From assembly GCF_026241255.1 (NCBI RefSeq), contig NZ_JAPHNC010000003.1, positions 156,554 to 220,553 on the forward strand: a stretch of DNA of 64,000 bases, read 5' to 3'. Below the pieces are notes generated by a model. It made no database searches and was not told where the DNA came from. It saw only the letters and a program-made list of their open reading frames with translations. The first letter of the stretch is position 1. Every line of letters starts with the position of its first letter. The stretch comes from Helicobacter sp. MIT 21-1697. Its GTDB lineage: Bacteria; Campylobacterota; Campylobacteria; Campylobacterales; Helicobacteraceae. The translations under genes were made by a program, and so were the position numbers. Below are positions 20,358-29,773 of this stretch, in pieces.

Positions 20358-22259
20358 ATGGAAAATCCTAATGAAAAAAAGCCACCTTTTAAGCAAAATC
20401 CTTTTCTTACTTTTGCTATTTTTGTGATTCTTACATTGCTTTTGTTTAAGCTATTTTCACCTAATGGCGATTCATTTACTGAACGTTTGATGGGGGGGAA
20501 TATTACAAAAGAAATTAGTTACAATGAATTAAAAGAGCTTATTACTCGGGGTGAAATTAGTTCGGTAAATATTGGACAGACTTATATTAAAGCATATTCT
20601 GCCAATACTTCGCCGCGGATTCTCTATACTACAAAAAAAGTGGCAGATTTGGGGCTCGTGCCTTTACTTGATGAGAAAAAGATTGAATATAGTGGTTTTA
20701 GCGAGGGTAGTTTTTTGGGAGATTTGGTCAATATGCTCTTGCCTATTTTTATTATTCTTGCACTTTGGATGTTTCTTACTGCGCGTATGCAGAAAAGTAT
20801 GGGTGGAGGTATTTTTGGTATGGGAAATGCCAAAAAGCTTGTGAATGCAGAAAAGCCTAATGTGCGTTTTGATGATATGGCTGGAAACGCTGAAGCAAAG
20901 GAAGAAGTCGTAGAAATTGTAGATTTTCTTAAATATCCTGAACGTTATGCTGCTGTGGGAGCGAAGATTCCACGCGGTGTGCTTTTAGTTGGACCTCCGG
21001 GCACAGGTAAGACACTTCTTGCAAAGGCTGTGGCGGGTGAAGCAAATGTGCCGTTTTTTTCTATGAGTGGAAGTAGTTTTATTGAAATGTTTGTAGGGCT
21101 TGGGGCTAGTCGTGTAAGAGATTTATTTGAAATGGCAAAAAAAGATGCGCCAAGCATTATTTTTATTGATGAAATTGATGCCATTGGGAAGTCTCGTGCG
21201 GCTGGAAGTATGGTAGGTGGTAATGATGAAAGGGAGCAAACGCTTAATCAGTTACTTGCAGAAATGGACGGATTTGGTTCAGAATCTGCGCCTGTAATTG
21301 TGCTTGCTGCAACAAATCGTCCTGAAATACTTGACCCTGCATTATTGCGTCCGGGACGATTTGACAGGCAAGTGCTTGTAGATAAGCCTGATTTTGAAGG
21401 GCGTTTAGAGATTCTTAAAGTGCATATTAAAAATGTTTCTTTAGCGCGTGATGTGGATTTGCACGAGATTGCAAAATTCACAGCCGGACTTGCTGGAGCA
21501 GATTTAGCAAATATCATTAATGAAGCTGCCTTACTTGCTGGGAGAGAGAATCAAAAAGAAGTAAGTCAAAAGCATCTTAAAGAGGCAGTAGAGCGAGGAA
21601 TTGCAGGATTAGAAAAAAAATCACGGCGTATTTCTCCTAAAGAGAAAAAAATTGTTGCTTACCACGAGAGTGGGCACGCTGTTGTTTCAGAGATGACAAA
21701 AGGTGCTGATAGGGTAAATAAAGTATCAATTATTCCGCGAGGTATGGCAGCTCTTGGTTATACACTTCATACACCTGAAGAAAATCGCTACCTGATGCAA
21801 AAACACGAGCTTATGGCAGAGGTTGATGTGCTTTTGGGTGGGCGCGCAGCTGAAGAAGTATTTTTGGGTGAGATTTCCACAGGTGCAAGCAATGATTTAG
21901 AACGTGCTACTGGGATTCTTAAATCAATGATTAGCTATTATGGTATGACAGATGTAAGCGGACTTATGGTGCTTGAAAAACAACGCAATACTTTTCTTGG
22001 TGGTGGCAATACACAAAGGGAATTTAGTGAGCAGCTTGCTCAAGAAATTGATAGTCATATCAAAAATACACTTGATAAGCGATATAGTTATGTTAAGAAT
22101 CTTTTGAGTGATTATAAAGATGCGATTGAAAATATGGTCAAAGAGCTTTTTGAAAAAGAAGTCATTGATGGCGCACGCGTGAGAGAGATTATTCAAGAAT
22201 ATGAAACGCAAAATAATATGCAATCTCGTCTTATTCCACTTGAGGAAGAGGAAGTCTAA
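20358..22259 (+). CDS. ftsH: ATP-dependent zinc metalloprotease FtsH
   Basis: FtsH is a membrane-bound AAA+ protease that degrades membrane and regulatory proteins. The ATG at 20358 (after GAAAGAAGGA) is chosen over an in-frame start inside prmA, giving 633 residues. Membrane helices lie near residues 17-35 and 128-148. Walker A GPPGTGKT is at 212-219, the second region of homology ends in [10 protein letters not shown], and the zinc site HESGH is at 436-440. A run of seven G at 20492-20498 encodes part of RLMGGN in the periplasmic domain. Confidence 0.96.
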   Translation: MENPNEKKPPFKQNPFLTFAIFVILTLLLFKLFSPNGDSFTERLMGGNITKEISYNELKELITRGEISSVNIGQTYIKAYSANTSPRILYTTKKVADLGLVPLLDEKKIEYSGFSEGSFLGDLVNMLLPIFIILALWMFLTARMQKSMGGGIFGMGNAKKLVNAEKPNVRFDDMAGNAEAKEEVVEIVDFLKYPERYAAVGAKIPRGVLLVGPPGTGKTLLAKAVAGEANVPFFSMSGSSFIEMFVGLGASRVRDLFEMAKKDAPSIIFIDEIDAIGKSRAAGSMVGGNDEREQTLNQLLAEMDGFGSESAPVIVLAATNRPEILDPALLRPGRFDRQVLVDKPDFEGRLEILKVHIKNVSLARDVDLHEIAKFTAGLAGADLANIINEAALLAGRENQKEVSQKHLKEAVERGIAGLEKKSRRISPKEKKIVAYHESGHAVVSEMTKGADRVNKVSIIPRGMAALGYTLHTPEENRYLMQKHELMAEVDVLLGGRAAEEVFLGEISTGASNDLERATGILKSMISYYGMTDVSGLMVLEKQRNTFLGGGNTQREFSEQLAQEIDSHIKNTLDKRYSYVKNLLSDYKDAIENMVKELFEKEVIDGARVREIIQEYETQNNMQSRLIPLEEEEV

Positions 22260-22269
22260 GGAGGGCAAT

Positions 22270-22902
22270 ATGACAACGACTACACAATTCATTGCAAAAC
22301 AGGGTTGGTTGGGTGCAATAGTGTTATTTGTGGCATTTGTATTAAGTGTGTGGCTTGATTGGAGTGTCTGTGCATTTGTGCTGTTTGTGGGACTTGTTTT
22401 ATGGCTTGTGATGTTTCGTAATCCTGAAAGGATTCCACATATTGATGAGAATAATGCTTTTGTTTCGCCAGTAGATGGTATTGTACGTGATATGAGTTAT
22501 AACAATGATGAAATGCATATTCTTATTGAGACAGGTTTTATTGATGTGGGTCTTATACGAGCACCTTGTGATATTGTAGAAGGACAATATAGCGAAAAAA
22601 AAGGATTGTCGCTAGTGTGCTGTGCCAAAGATAAATGCAAAGAGCTCAATGCCACAATGCGCTTTGAAAGTCTCAAGGAGAGAACATTTTATATGGAGTT
22701 TTATCCGATTTTCTTTTCCTCTCACCATCTATTTGCACAGAATAATTTAAGTGTCGGGGATCGTATAGGTTTTATGAAAGCAGGTATGACACGTATTGTT
22801 ATTCCACAAAAGAAAGCTTCTGTGGAATTTGAATCAAAAGTGAGTATCGGTGATAAGGTATGTGCGCTCCAAAGTGTAATAGGATATATTTATGAAGTTT
22901 AA
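22270..22902 (+). CDS. Phosphatidylserine decarboxylase-like protein lacking the processing motif
   Basis: The protein resembles bacterial phosphatidylserine decarboxylase: two N-terminal membrane helices (about residues 12-50), then MFRNPERIP and FVSPVDGIVRDM, which are PSD-type motifs. However, the self-cleavage triplet-plus-threonine LGST that creates the pyruvoyl cofactor is not visible near the C-terminus, and the length (211) suits the related short family. The ATG at 22270 follows AGGAGGG. It overlaps pssA by 11 bases, so it is coupled to phosphatidylserine synthesis. Decarboxylase activity is doubtful. Confidence 0.7.
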   Translation: MTTTTQFIAKQGWLGAIVLFVAFVLSVWLDWSVCAFVLFVGLVLWLVMFRNPERIPHIDENNAFVSPVDGIVRDMSYNNDEMHILIETGFIDVGLIRAPCDIVEGQYSEKKGLSLVCCAKDKCKELNATMRFESLKERTFYMEFYPIFFSSHHLFAQNNLSVGDRIGFMKAGMTRIVIPQKKASVEFESKVSIGDKVCALQSVIGYIYEV

Positions 22903-23614
22903 TCCACTTTTCATCTTGCCTAATCTTTTTACTGCAGGAAGTATCTTTTTGGGAGTTTTGAGCGTGATTTATGCCTCAAAAGGGAAATTTGAAATAGCGT
23001 GTTGGCTGATTTTAATTTCAATGATATTAGATGGATTTGATGGTAGAGTTGCGCGACTTACAAATACCGCAAGTAAGTTTGGTGTAGAGTTTGATTCTCT
23101 AGCAGATGTAGTAGCATTTGGTGTGGCTCCAGCAATGCTTTTGTATTTTTATATTGGTATGGATTATGGGCGTTTGGGTATGAGTGTCCCAGCTATTTTT
23201 GTTATCTTTGGTGCAGTGCGTTTGGCACGTTTTAATATCACTTCAAGTTCAGAGCCAAATTTTTTTATTGGGTTGCCTATCCCTTCAGCTGCTGTAATTG
23301 TAATGCTTTGGGTGCTTATTGACTTACAATATGGATTTATAAAAGCCTATGGGTATGAATATATAATGTTAGGCGGAAGTTTTATTATCAGTATCTTGAT
23401 GGTGAGCAATATTCGCTATCCGAGTTTTAAGAAGATTAAGTGGAATTTTAAATCTTTTATTGCGGTGATTTTATTGCTTGGCATTATTTATATTTATCCG
23501 CAAGAAACACTATGTGCGTTGATGAGTGGATATGTGGTATATGGTATTGTGCGTTGGATTATTATTACAATACGTTTTAGTATAAAGTCTAACCATAAGG
23601 ACAAAAATCCATAA
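22892..23614 (+). CDS. pssA: CDP-diacylglycerol-serine O-phosphatidyltransferase
   Basis: PssA makes phosphatidylserine from CDP-diacylglycerol and serine in the inner membrane, the first committed step toward phosphatidylethanolamine. The CDP-alcohol phosphotransferase signature is complete: DGFDGRVAR, a glycine, then EFDSLAD, with metal-binding Asp47, Asp50, Asp68 and Asp72. About eight hydrophobic segments fill the 240 residues. It overlaps the PSD-like gene by 11 bases. Confidence 0.93.
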   Translation: MKFNPLFILPNLFTAGSIFLGVLSVIYASKGKFEIACWLILISMILDGFDGRVARLTNTASKFGVEFDSLADVVAFGVAPAMLLYFYIGMDYGRLGMSVPAIFVIFGAVRLARFNITSSSEPNFFIGLPIPSAAVIVMLWVLIDLQYGFIKAYGYEYIMLGGSFIISILMVSNIRYPSFKKIKWNFKSFIAVILLLGIIYIYPQETLCALMSGYVVYGIVRWIIITIRFSIKSNHKDKNP

Positions 23615-23672
23615 AGTTAGATTTAGTGATTTTGTGCTAAACTAAGCTATTTTTCAAATTTGAGGTGTGATT

Positions 23673-24638
23673 ATGTCTAAAACAAGTATGTCAAATATTG
23701 ACCAAGTAACAAGTCTCCACAAGAATAATGAACTTCAGCTCCTTTGTTTTCGCCTAGAAAAGGGAAGAGATTTATATGCTGTCAATGTTTTTAAGATTCG
23801 TGAAGTGATTAAATATAGTGGTGCGCTCACTGTGGTTACACACGAGAATAATAGCCTTGTGGAAGGGCTTATCACCATTCGTGAATTAACTATCCCACTC
23901 ATTGATATGCGCAAATGGTTTTTTTATGATAGCAATAATAAAAGTAAAAATTTGCGTGATTATGGGGTAAAACGAGCAGCGGGCGAAGAGGATATTATTA
24001 TGATTTGTGAGTTTTCGCGTTGGACGATAGGAGTTAGAATCTACGAAGCAGATAGGATTCTTAACAAAAAATGGACTGAAATAGAACAAGGTGTGGGTAT
24101 TGGAGGAGGCGGACATAATGGCAAACTCGTAAGTCGCACACGTTATTTTGATGGACGCTTAGTGCAAGTAGTGGATATTGAAAAGATGCTTATTGATGTG
24201 TTTCCGTGGATTGAAAAAGATAAAGAAGAAGGGATTGCTAAAATTTCTCAAGTAGAAACAACAAAGAGCATTCTTCTTGCCGATGATAGCCCCACGGTGC
24301 TACGCACAATGCAGCTTATTCTCAATAAGCTTGGTGTGGTGCATCACGATTTTATCAATGGCAAACACTTACTTGATTATCTTTTCGCACCTACCACAGA
24401 TATTAATTCTATTGGTATGATTATTACCGACCTTGAAATGCCTGAAGCAAGTGGTTTTGAAGTTATTAAACAAGTGAAAGCAAATCCTGCTACGGCACAT
24501 TTGCCTATCGTGGTAAATTCATCTATGAGTGGGAGTAGCAATGAAGATATGGCGCGTTCGCTTAACGCTGATGAGTTTATCTCTAAATCTAATCCTGTGG
24601 AAATTGAAGCTGCAGTAAGGCGCTTTGCCCTCAAATAA
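23673..24638 (+). CDS. cheV: Chemotaxis coupling protein CheV
   Basis: CheV couples chemoreceptors to CheA through a CheW domain and carries its own receiver domain for adaptation. The ATG at 23673 sits 7 bases after GAGG; a GTG two codons earlier is possible. Residues about 20-175 form the CheW domain (LLCFRLEKGRDLYAVNVFKI; LVEGLITIRELTIPLIDM). Residues about 200-320 form the receiver with ADDSP, the acceptor Asp253 in TDLEMPEASG and a lysine in ISKSNP. Position next to nspC suggests H. pylori CheV1 as the counterpart. Confidence 0.92.
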   Translation: MSKTSMSNIDQVTSLHKNNELQLLCFRLEKGRDLYAVNVFKIREVIKYSGALTVVTHENNSLVEGLITIRELTIPLIDMRKWFFYDSNNKSKNLRDYGVKRAAGEEDIIMICEFSRWTIGVRIYEADRILNKKWTEIEQGVGIGGGGHNGKLVSRTRYFDGRLVQVVDIEKMLIDVFPWIEKDKEEGIAKISQVETTKSILLADDSPTVLRTMQLILNKLGVVHHDFINGKHLLDYLFAPTTDINSIGMIITDLEMPEASGFEVIKQVKANPATAHLPIVVNSSMSGSSNEDMARSLNADEFISKSNPVEIEAAVRRFALK

Positions 24639-24639
24639 A

Positions 24640-25860
24640 ATGCGCCAACTCTCTACACTTTTTGCTCTCCCCTCTCCTGCATATGTGCTTGAGGAGGAGA
24701 GGCTTAATGCGAATCTTGCTCTTTTAGATTCTATCCAGCGGCAAAGTGGTGCAAAAATACTCTTAGCACTCAAAGGTTATGCTTTTTGGCGCGTGTTTGG
24801 GCATCTTAAAAAAACTCTAAGTGGTAGCACAGCAAGTGGGCTGTATGAAGCGAGATTAGGATATGAAGAGATAGGCGGTAGGAGTGAGGGTAAAGAAGTA
24901 TGTGTGTTTTCTCCTGCATATAAAGAAGCAGAATTTGAAAGTATTTTACATTATGCTACACATATTATTTTTAATTCTTTTGCCCAGTGGCAGAGATTTA
25001 AATCTCTTATAGAATCCAAAAATACAATGCTTAAGGCAGATTCTCAATCGCCAATTGAGGTGGGATTACGCGTAAATCCGCTTTATAGTGAGGTAGAACC
25101 GCGCATTTATAACCCTTGCGTTGCTGGCTCTCGCTTGGGTATTACACCTGATGAGTTCCAAAAAGGCGTAGCGCGTTATGGATTAGATGGTATAAGTGGA
25201 TTGCATTTTCATACACATTGTGAGCAAGATAGCACTGCACTTGCTCGCACATTGCCACATTTTGAAAAATATTTTGGCACATATATTCAAGAGAAAAAAT
25301 GGGTTAATTTTGGCGGTGGTCATCACATTACAAGAGCGGATTATGATTGTGATTTGCTGATAAAGCTTATTTGTGATTTTAAAAGGCGTTATAATGATAT
25401 AGAGGTATTTTTAGAACCCGGTGAAGCAGTGGGGTGGCAAGTGGGATTTTTAATTGGTGAGGTCATAGATATTGTGCAAAATGAAATATCAGTGGCTATA
25501 CTTGATGTGAGTGCTGCGGCACATATGCCTGATTGTCTTGAAATGCCTTATCGCCCTTCTCTTACAAAGCTCTCCAAGCAAACAGGTTTAGAATCTGATA
25601 AAGGTGAGGGCAAAGGTATTTATACTTATCGCTTAGGTGGTCCAACTTGTTTGGCAGGAGATGTAATGGGCGATTATAGTTTTGATACACCCTTGTGTGT
25701 AGGGGATAGAGTGATTTTTGAGGATATGCTACATTATACAATTGTCAAAAATAATACTTTTAATGGTGTGCCACTCCCTTCTCTTGGCGTGCTTGATGCT
25801 CAAGGAGTATGGACATTACTTAAGAGCTTTGGCTATGAAGATTACAAACAGAGAAACTAA
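24640..25860 (+). CDS. nspC: Carboxynorspermidine decarboxylase
   Basis: NspC is the PLP enzyme that removes the carboxyl group from carboxy(nor)spermidine, the last step of the alternative spermidine route. The PLP lysine is in LLALKGYAFW (Lys45 from the ATG at 24640). The C-terminal GGPTCLAGDVMGDYSF and the GEAVGW motif match the alanine-racemase-fold decarboxylases. A TTG at 24625, inside cheV, has a better spaced AAGG and could be the true start. It abuts dus with no gap. Confidence 0.92.
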   Translation: MRQLSTLFALPSPAYVLEEERLNANLALLDSIQRQSGAKILLALKGYAFWRVFGHLKKTLSGSTASGLYEARLGYEEIGGRSEGKEVCVFSPAYKEAEFESILHYATHIIFNSFAQWQRFKSLIESKNTMLKADSQSPIEVGLRVNPLYSEVEPRIYNPCVAGSRLGITPDEFQKGVARYGLDGISGLHFHTHCEQDSTALARTLPHFEKYFGTYIQEKKWVNFGGGHHITRADYDCDLLIKLICDFKRRYNDIEVFLEPGEAVGWQVGFLIGEVIDIVQNEISVAILDVSAAAHMPDCLEMPYRPSLTKLSKQTGLESDKGEGKGIYTYRLGGPTCLAGDVMGDYSFDTPLCVGDRVIFEDMLHYTIVKNNTFNGVPLPSLGVLDAQGVWTLLKSFGYEDYKQRN

Positions 25861-26847
25861 ATGATAGAATTTAATAATCTCCTTATGCTTGCCCCTCTCG
25901 CAGGATATACAGATTTACCTTTTCGTAGCGTAGTTAAAAGCTTTGGTGTGGATATAACTGTGAGTGAAATGATAAGCTCTCACGCCCTTGTGTATAATAA
26001 TGTGCGCACACTTAAAATGATTGAAAAATCTCCCGAAGAGCAACCTTATAGTGTGCAGATTTCAGGCTCAAAGGAAGAAGTGATTACAAGGGCAGTAGAG
26101 ATTCTCAATGCACAAAAGGGTATTGATGTCATTGATTTAAATTGTGGTTGTCCTGCTCCAAAGGTGGCAAATCACGGCAATGGTAGCGGTTTGCTTAAAG
26201 ACTTGCATTTGCTTGTCAAAATTGCCAATCTCATTAAAGATAAGGCTACCACACCTTATACAAGTCTCAAGGTGCGCTTAGGATTTGATAAAAAGATTCC
26301 CAATGAAATAGCACAAGCTCTTAAAGATGTAAAGTCTGATTTTGTGGTGATACACGGGAGAACGCGTGCAGATGGTTACAAAAAGGAGCGTATTGATTAT
26401 GATGCGATTGCTACGATTAAAAGCCAAATATCATTGCCTGTGATTGCTAATGGTGAGATTGATAGTGTTTCTAAAGCACAAAAAGTCCTCTCTCACACAG
26501 GAGCAAATGGGGTAATGATAGGCAGAGCAGCTCTTACTTCGCCTTGGATTTTTTGGCAGATTAAAAATCAGACACAAGATATTCCACCTATTATTAAAAA
26601 AGAACTTGTTTTGAAGCATTTTAAAAAAATGGTAGAATTTTATGGTGAGCGTGGAGCGATTATGTTTCGTAAGAATCTCCACGCCTATGCTAAAGGACAC
26701 GAGGGGGCGAGTGTGTTTAGAAATGTGATTAATAATGTGAGTGATGTTCATAGCATTACGCAGTATATAGAGGAGTTTTTCGTATCTAATGAAATCATAA
26801 CGCATAAGTTTCCCCAGCTCGTGCATTTAAACAAAAGGACAAGCTAG
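25861..26847 (+). CDS. dus: tRNA-dihydrouridine synthase
   Basis: Dus reduces specific uridines of tRNA to dihydrouridine using FMN. The 328-residue protein opens with LMLAPLAGYTDLPFR, has the catalytic cysteine in NCGCPAPKV (Cys97), the FMN contacts KVRLGF and HGRTRADGY, and GVMIGRAAL near the phosphate site. It is DusB-like by its overall pattern. It starts at the base after nspC stops and ends one base before the Hcp-like gene. Confidence 0.92.
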   Translation: MIEFNNLLMLAPLAGYTDLPFRSVVKSFGVDITVSEMISSHALVYNNVRTLKMIEKSPEEQPYSVQISGSKEEVITRAVEILNAQKGIDVIDLNCGCPAPKVANHGNGSGLLKDLHLLVKIANLIKDKATTPYTSLKVRLGFDKKIPNEIAQALKDVKSDFVVIHGRTRADGYKKERIDYDAIATIKSQISLPVIANGEIDSVSKAQKVLSHTGANGVMIGRAALTSPWIFWQIKNQTQDIPPIIKKELVLKHFKKMVEFYGERGAIMFRKNLHAYAKGHEGASVFRNVINNVSDVHSITQYIEEFFVSNEIITHKFPQLVHLNKRTS

Positions 26848-27615
26848 ATGAAGTTGCAGAATCGTATTGTTCAATGCTGTTTGGTTTTGGTTATGGTAAC
26901 AATGTGTGCAAAGGCAAATGAGCAAGATGAGATTTTACAAAATAATGTTGAGGAAACCCAAAGTATGCAAGAGAGTGCTCTAATCAAAGGCATACGAGCA
27001 GCTGATACTGATTTTTATCAAGGTGTAGTGCTATGGGTAAAAAATATTGATGATGCAAGTGTATTTCTTAAAAAAGCTTGCGATGCTAGACACCCCGGGG
27101 CGTGCTTGTATTTAGGGAATTATTATGAAGCCAAATCGCAAAATAAGCAAGATTTACAACATAATCTTACAGAATCTGTGCATTATTACAAACTTGGCTA
27201 TGATAATAGCCTAGAAGCTTGTAGAGAGGGAGCAATAGAATGGTGTGCTATACAAGCAGTGGCACTTATTGATGGACGCGGTGTAGAAAAAGATGTGGCA
27301 AAAGGTTTAGAATATTTAGAGATTATGTGTAAGCGCGATATAGAGAGTGCTTGTTCAATGCTGGGCTCATATTATTTTTATGGTGTGAATGTGCAAAAAG
27401 ATTTAGATAAAGCAAGAGAATTTAATCAAAAGGCTTTAGAGTTAGATTCTAAAGCGTGTGATGAACGCAGAATGTATGCGTGTGTCTTAAGTGCGGAGAT
27501 TTATCAGCAGGGATTAAGTGTGCCTCAAGATTTGAGTAAAGCAAAAGATTATTATCATCGTGCGTGTAGTTTGCACAACCAATTTGCCTGCGACTATGTG
27601 CAAAAATTAAAATAA
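26848..27615 (+). CDS. Secreted cysteine-rich Sel1-repeat protein (Hcp family)
   Basis: The 255-residue protein has a signal peptide (about residues 1-23, ending near CAKA) and Sel1-type helical repeats in which paired cysteines are spaced seven to nine residues apart (ACDARHPGAC, ACREGAIEWC, MCKRDIESAC, ACDERRMYAC, ACSLHNQFAC). That is the Helicobacter cysteine-rich protein pattern, where each pair closes a disulfide. Members are exported; one from H. pylori binds penicillin and others meet the host immune system. Individual function unknown. Confidence 0.88.
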   Translation: MKLQNRIVQCCLVLVMVTMCAKANEQDEILQNNVEETQSMQESALIKGIRAADTDFYQGVVLWVKNIDDASVFLKKACDARHPGACLYLGNYYEAKSQNKQDLQHNLTESVHYYKLGYDNSLEACREGAIEWCAIQAVALIDGRGVEKDVAKGLEYLEIMCKRDIESACSMLGSYYFYGVNVQKDLDKAREFNQKALELDSKACDERRMYACVLSAEIYQQGLSVPQDLSKAKDYYHRACSLHNQFACDYVQKLK

Positions 27616-27622
27616 GATTGTT

Positions 27623-28631
27623 TTAAGGTATTTGTGTGCCCCAAATATCATCAAATTTTATCCAATCAGGAAATAAATGATGTGGCAAATAAGAGTGTGG
27701 ATTGTAGCTAAAACGTGCTGGTGCGCAAATAAGTTTAGAGGGATTATTAATAAGAAAAGCTGCCCAATAGCTAAAAGTGGAGTTTGCCATAATGCCATTT
27801 TGACAACTTCGCATAAGTGTGAGGTCTTCTATTGCATTACCCTCATCATTACCTTCTATAAATACAAATTCTACTTGGCGATAAAGGATAGAATCCAAGC
27901 ATTGTGTGAAATGTTGCTTACACCAAAGTATATCATCGCTAAAAACAAATACTATCGGACGAGAAACTTTCTTTATAAGCTCCTTAAGTGCAGCATTATA
28001 ATAGGCGCTGCCAAGTTTGATAAATGTCCAATGTTTATCTAAATAATAATCTCCTCTGCGAATGTGTAAAAACGCAGAGTTTGGTGTGGAAATAATGTGT
28101 TTTTGTAGGATTTGTGTGTGCTCACTCAAAAAAAGTGGTGTAAATTCTTTGCGAAGTATGCTCTCTATCTCTGAAAAATATTCACGATGAGTAAAAAATC
28201 CTTCAAAATATGTGCGCGAGCAAAATTGTTTATGAGCGCAAAATTGTGCCATAAGCTCGGGAGATTCATAAGTTATAAGGGGTTTGGTTAATATTTTTGT
28301 CAAAGTTGGATAAAAGAAGCGTAGGCGAGAGTAAATCTTTGCAAGAATCAAATCATAATAATTTTTACTATATGGTTTTGGGAGGCAAAATCGCAAAATA
28401 GGCAAAGAGATTGCAAAGCGCGTTAATTCAAGATTACGAATATGTGTTTTCGCCCCCCCCCCCGTTTATTTTTGCTTTTTGTAAAGAAAAAAGATGAGGT
28501 TGCAAGTCTGAATATTTGGTATATCCCCACGCTGCATCAAGCGCAACTTCATATCCACGATGAGCCAAAGTGCGTGCAAATGCGTATTGGAACATTTGAT
28601 TTCCCAATCCCCCTTGTAGCAATACTTTCAT
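27623..28631 (-). pseudogene. GT11 alpha-1,2-fucosyltransferase-like gene, phase-off by an 11-G tract
   Basis: Two frames on the minus strand join into one glycosyltransferase family 11 enzyme. The first (28631 to 28434) starts MKVLLQGGLGNQMFQYAFAR, the GT11 nucleotide-sugar motif, and stops soon after an eleven-base G run at 28453-28463. The second stays open upstream of its listed TTG (28405) to the tract and contains LHIRRGDYY, FVFSDDI and CQNGIMANSTFSYWAAFLI. Ten (or thirteen) G would join them into 335 residues. The likely job is adding fucose to LPS O-chains to mimic host glycans, as FutC does in H. pylori; acceptor unknown. Confidence 0.85.
28453..28463. repeat. C11/G11 phase-variation tract in GT11 gene
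   Basis: Eleven C on the plus strand. Slipped-strand mispairing here changes the reading frame of the fucosyltransferase; the present length puts the gene out of frame. Confidence 0.9.
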
Positions 28632-28663
28632 AACCTATCTCCTTTGGCTTATTATAGGGGCAA

Positions 28664-28703
28664 ATTATATCAAAAATCTGTTTTTTTTTTTTTTTGATAT
28701 AAT
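28664..28703. promoter_or_regulatory. Mirrored divergent promoters around a T15 tract
   Basis: ATTATATCAAAAA at 28664-28676 is the exact inverse of TTTTTGATATAAT at 28691-28703, so each strand carries a TATAAT (minus 28669-28664 for the GT11 gene, plus 28698-28703 for the lipoprotein). Between and inside them runs T15 (28681-28695). The run fills the -10/-35 spacer of the plus promoter and the -35 region of the minus promoter, so its length could tune both. Confidence 0.65.
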
Positions 28704-28745
28704 CCAATGCCAATTCAGGGATTTTATGTAATAAATGGAGGATGA

Positions 28746-29639
28746 ATGAACAAACTTTTATATCTAATGATGTGTGTCATAATGGTATTTATAAGTAATG
28801 GTTGCGAGGATTCCCAAAAAACAAAGTATAAATACCACCCAAAAGATAGAGCGGAGTTGGTAGAGCTGCTTAACAAAACAGATGCCATTCATTTAAGCGA
28901 GATTGATACAAGTGCTATTACCGATATGAGTTATCTTTTTTCACGCTTTAGCACAGAGCAATGCCACGATTTATTTGCAGAGTATTTTAAATTTATAGAA
29001 TCTTTTGTGATTATCACCACTATGGAGCAAGCTGCTCAAAAAGGGGATAAGTGGATTCCCACAGAAGCAGATAAGCAGGCTATGAAAGATTATCTCATAG
29101 CACAATGGGAGACAGAGAGGGAGAAGTGCGTTCATAATGTCAGAGGGAGAACAGATTTTAGTGGGATAGAATCGTGGAATGTAGCTAATGTCAAGGATAT
29201 GAGTTATATGTTTGGGGGTGTGGAGAACTTTAATGAGCCTTTGGGCAAATGGAATGTAAGCAGGGTGCAAAATATGCGCGGTATGTTTGTTAAAACTGCA
29301 TTTAACCAAGATATACAATCGTGGGATACTTCAAATGTGGAGAATATGAATGCGATGTTTGCAAGAAGTGCGTTTAATCAGCCGCTCAATGGCTGGAATG
29401 TGAGTAAAGTTAAGGATATGTCTTTAATGTTTTATGAAACATCGCATTTCAATCAACCTTTGAATGATTGGGATATTTCACAAGTAGAGGATATGAACTT
29501 TATGTTTCAAGAGAGCAAGGTTTTTTATCAAAACCTTGCGAGTTGGGGCGAGAAGCTTAATCCTCAAGTGCGGACATATTTGATGTTTGAGGATTCGCCT
29601 TTGCAATCAAACCCACCCAAATGGTATAAAAGGATATAA
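28746..29639 (+). CDS. BspA-like surface lipoprotein with DUF285 repeats
   Basis: The 297-residue protein has a lipoprotein signal (residues 1-20, ending SNGC) and, from about residue 140, five near-25-residue repeats of the form F-N-x-x-L-x-x-W-N-x-S-x-V-x-x-M-x-x-M-F (for example PLNGWNVSKVKDMSLMF). One further copy lies near residue 55 (IDTSAITDMSYLF). This is the BspA/DUF285 leucine-rich-like repeat used by surface proteins for adhesion. A variable T15 promoter tract precedes it, so expression probably differs between cells. Ligand unknown. Confidence 0.82.
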   Translation: MNKLLYLMMCVIMVFISNGCEDSQKTKYKYHPKDRAELVELLNKTDAIHLSEIDTSAITDMSYLFSRFSTEQCHDLFAEYFKFIESFVIITTMEQAAQKGDKWIPTEADKQAMKDYLIAQWETEREKCVHNVRGRTDFSGIESWNVANVKDMSYMFGGVENFNEPLGKWNVSRVQNMRGMFVKTAFNQDIQSWDTSNVENMNAMFARSAFNQPLNGWNVSKVKDMSLMFYETSHFNQPLNDWDISQVEDMNFMFQESKVFYQNLASWGEKLNPQVRTYLMFEDSPLQSNPPKWYKRI

Positions 29640-29773
29640 AAAGCACATTTAGAGCAGCAAATATGTGTTTAGATTCTATAAAAGTGCGAGAATCTAAGAT
29701 GATGACACTGCATTTTGATGGTATATATCGTGCTACCCATATTGGAGAATGCGAAACTTTAGATTTTCCTCAC

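Noticed and set aside
20492..20498. G7 run in ftsH as a phase switch
   Set aside because: Short and in an essential gene; frame loss would be lethal.
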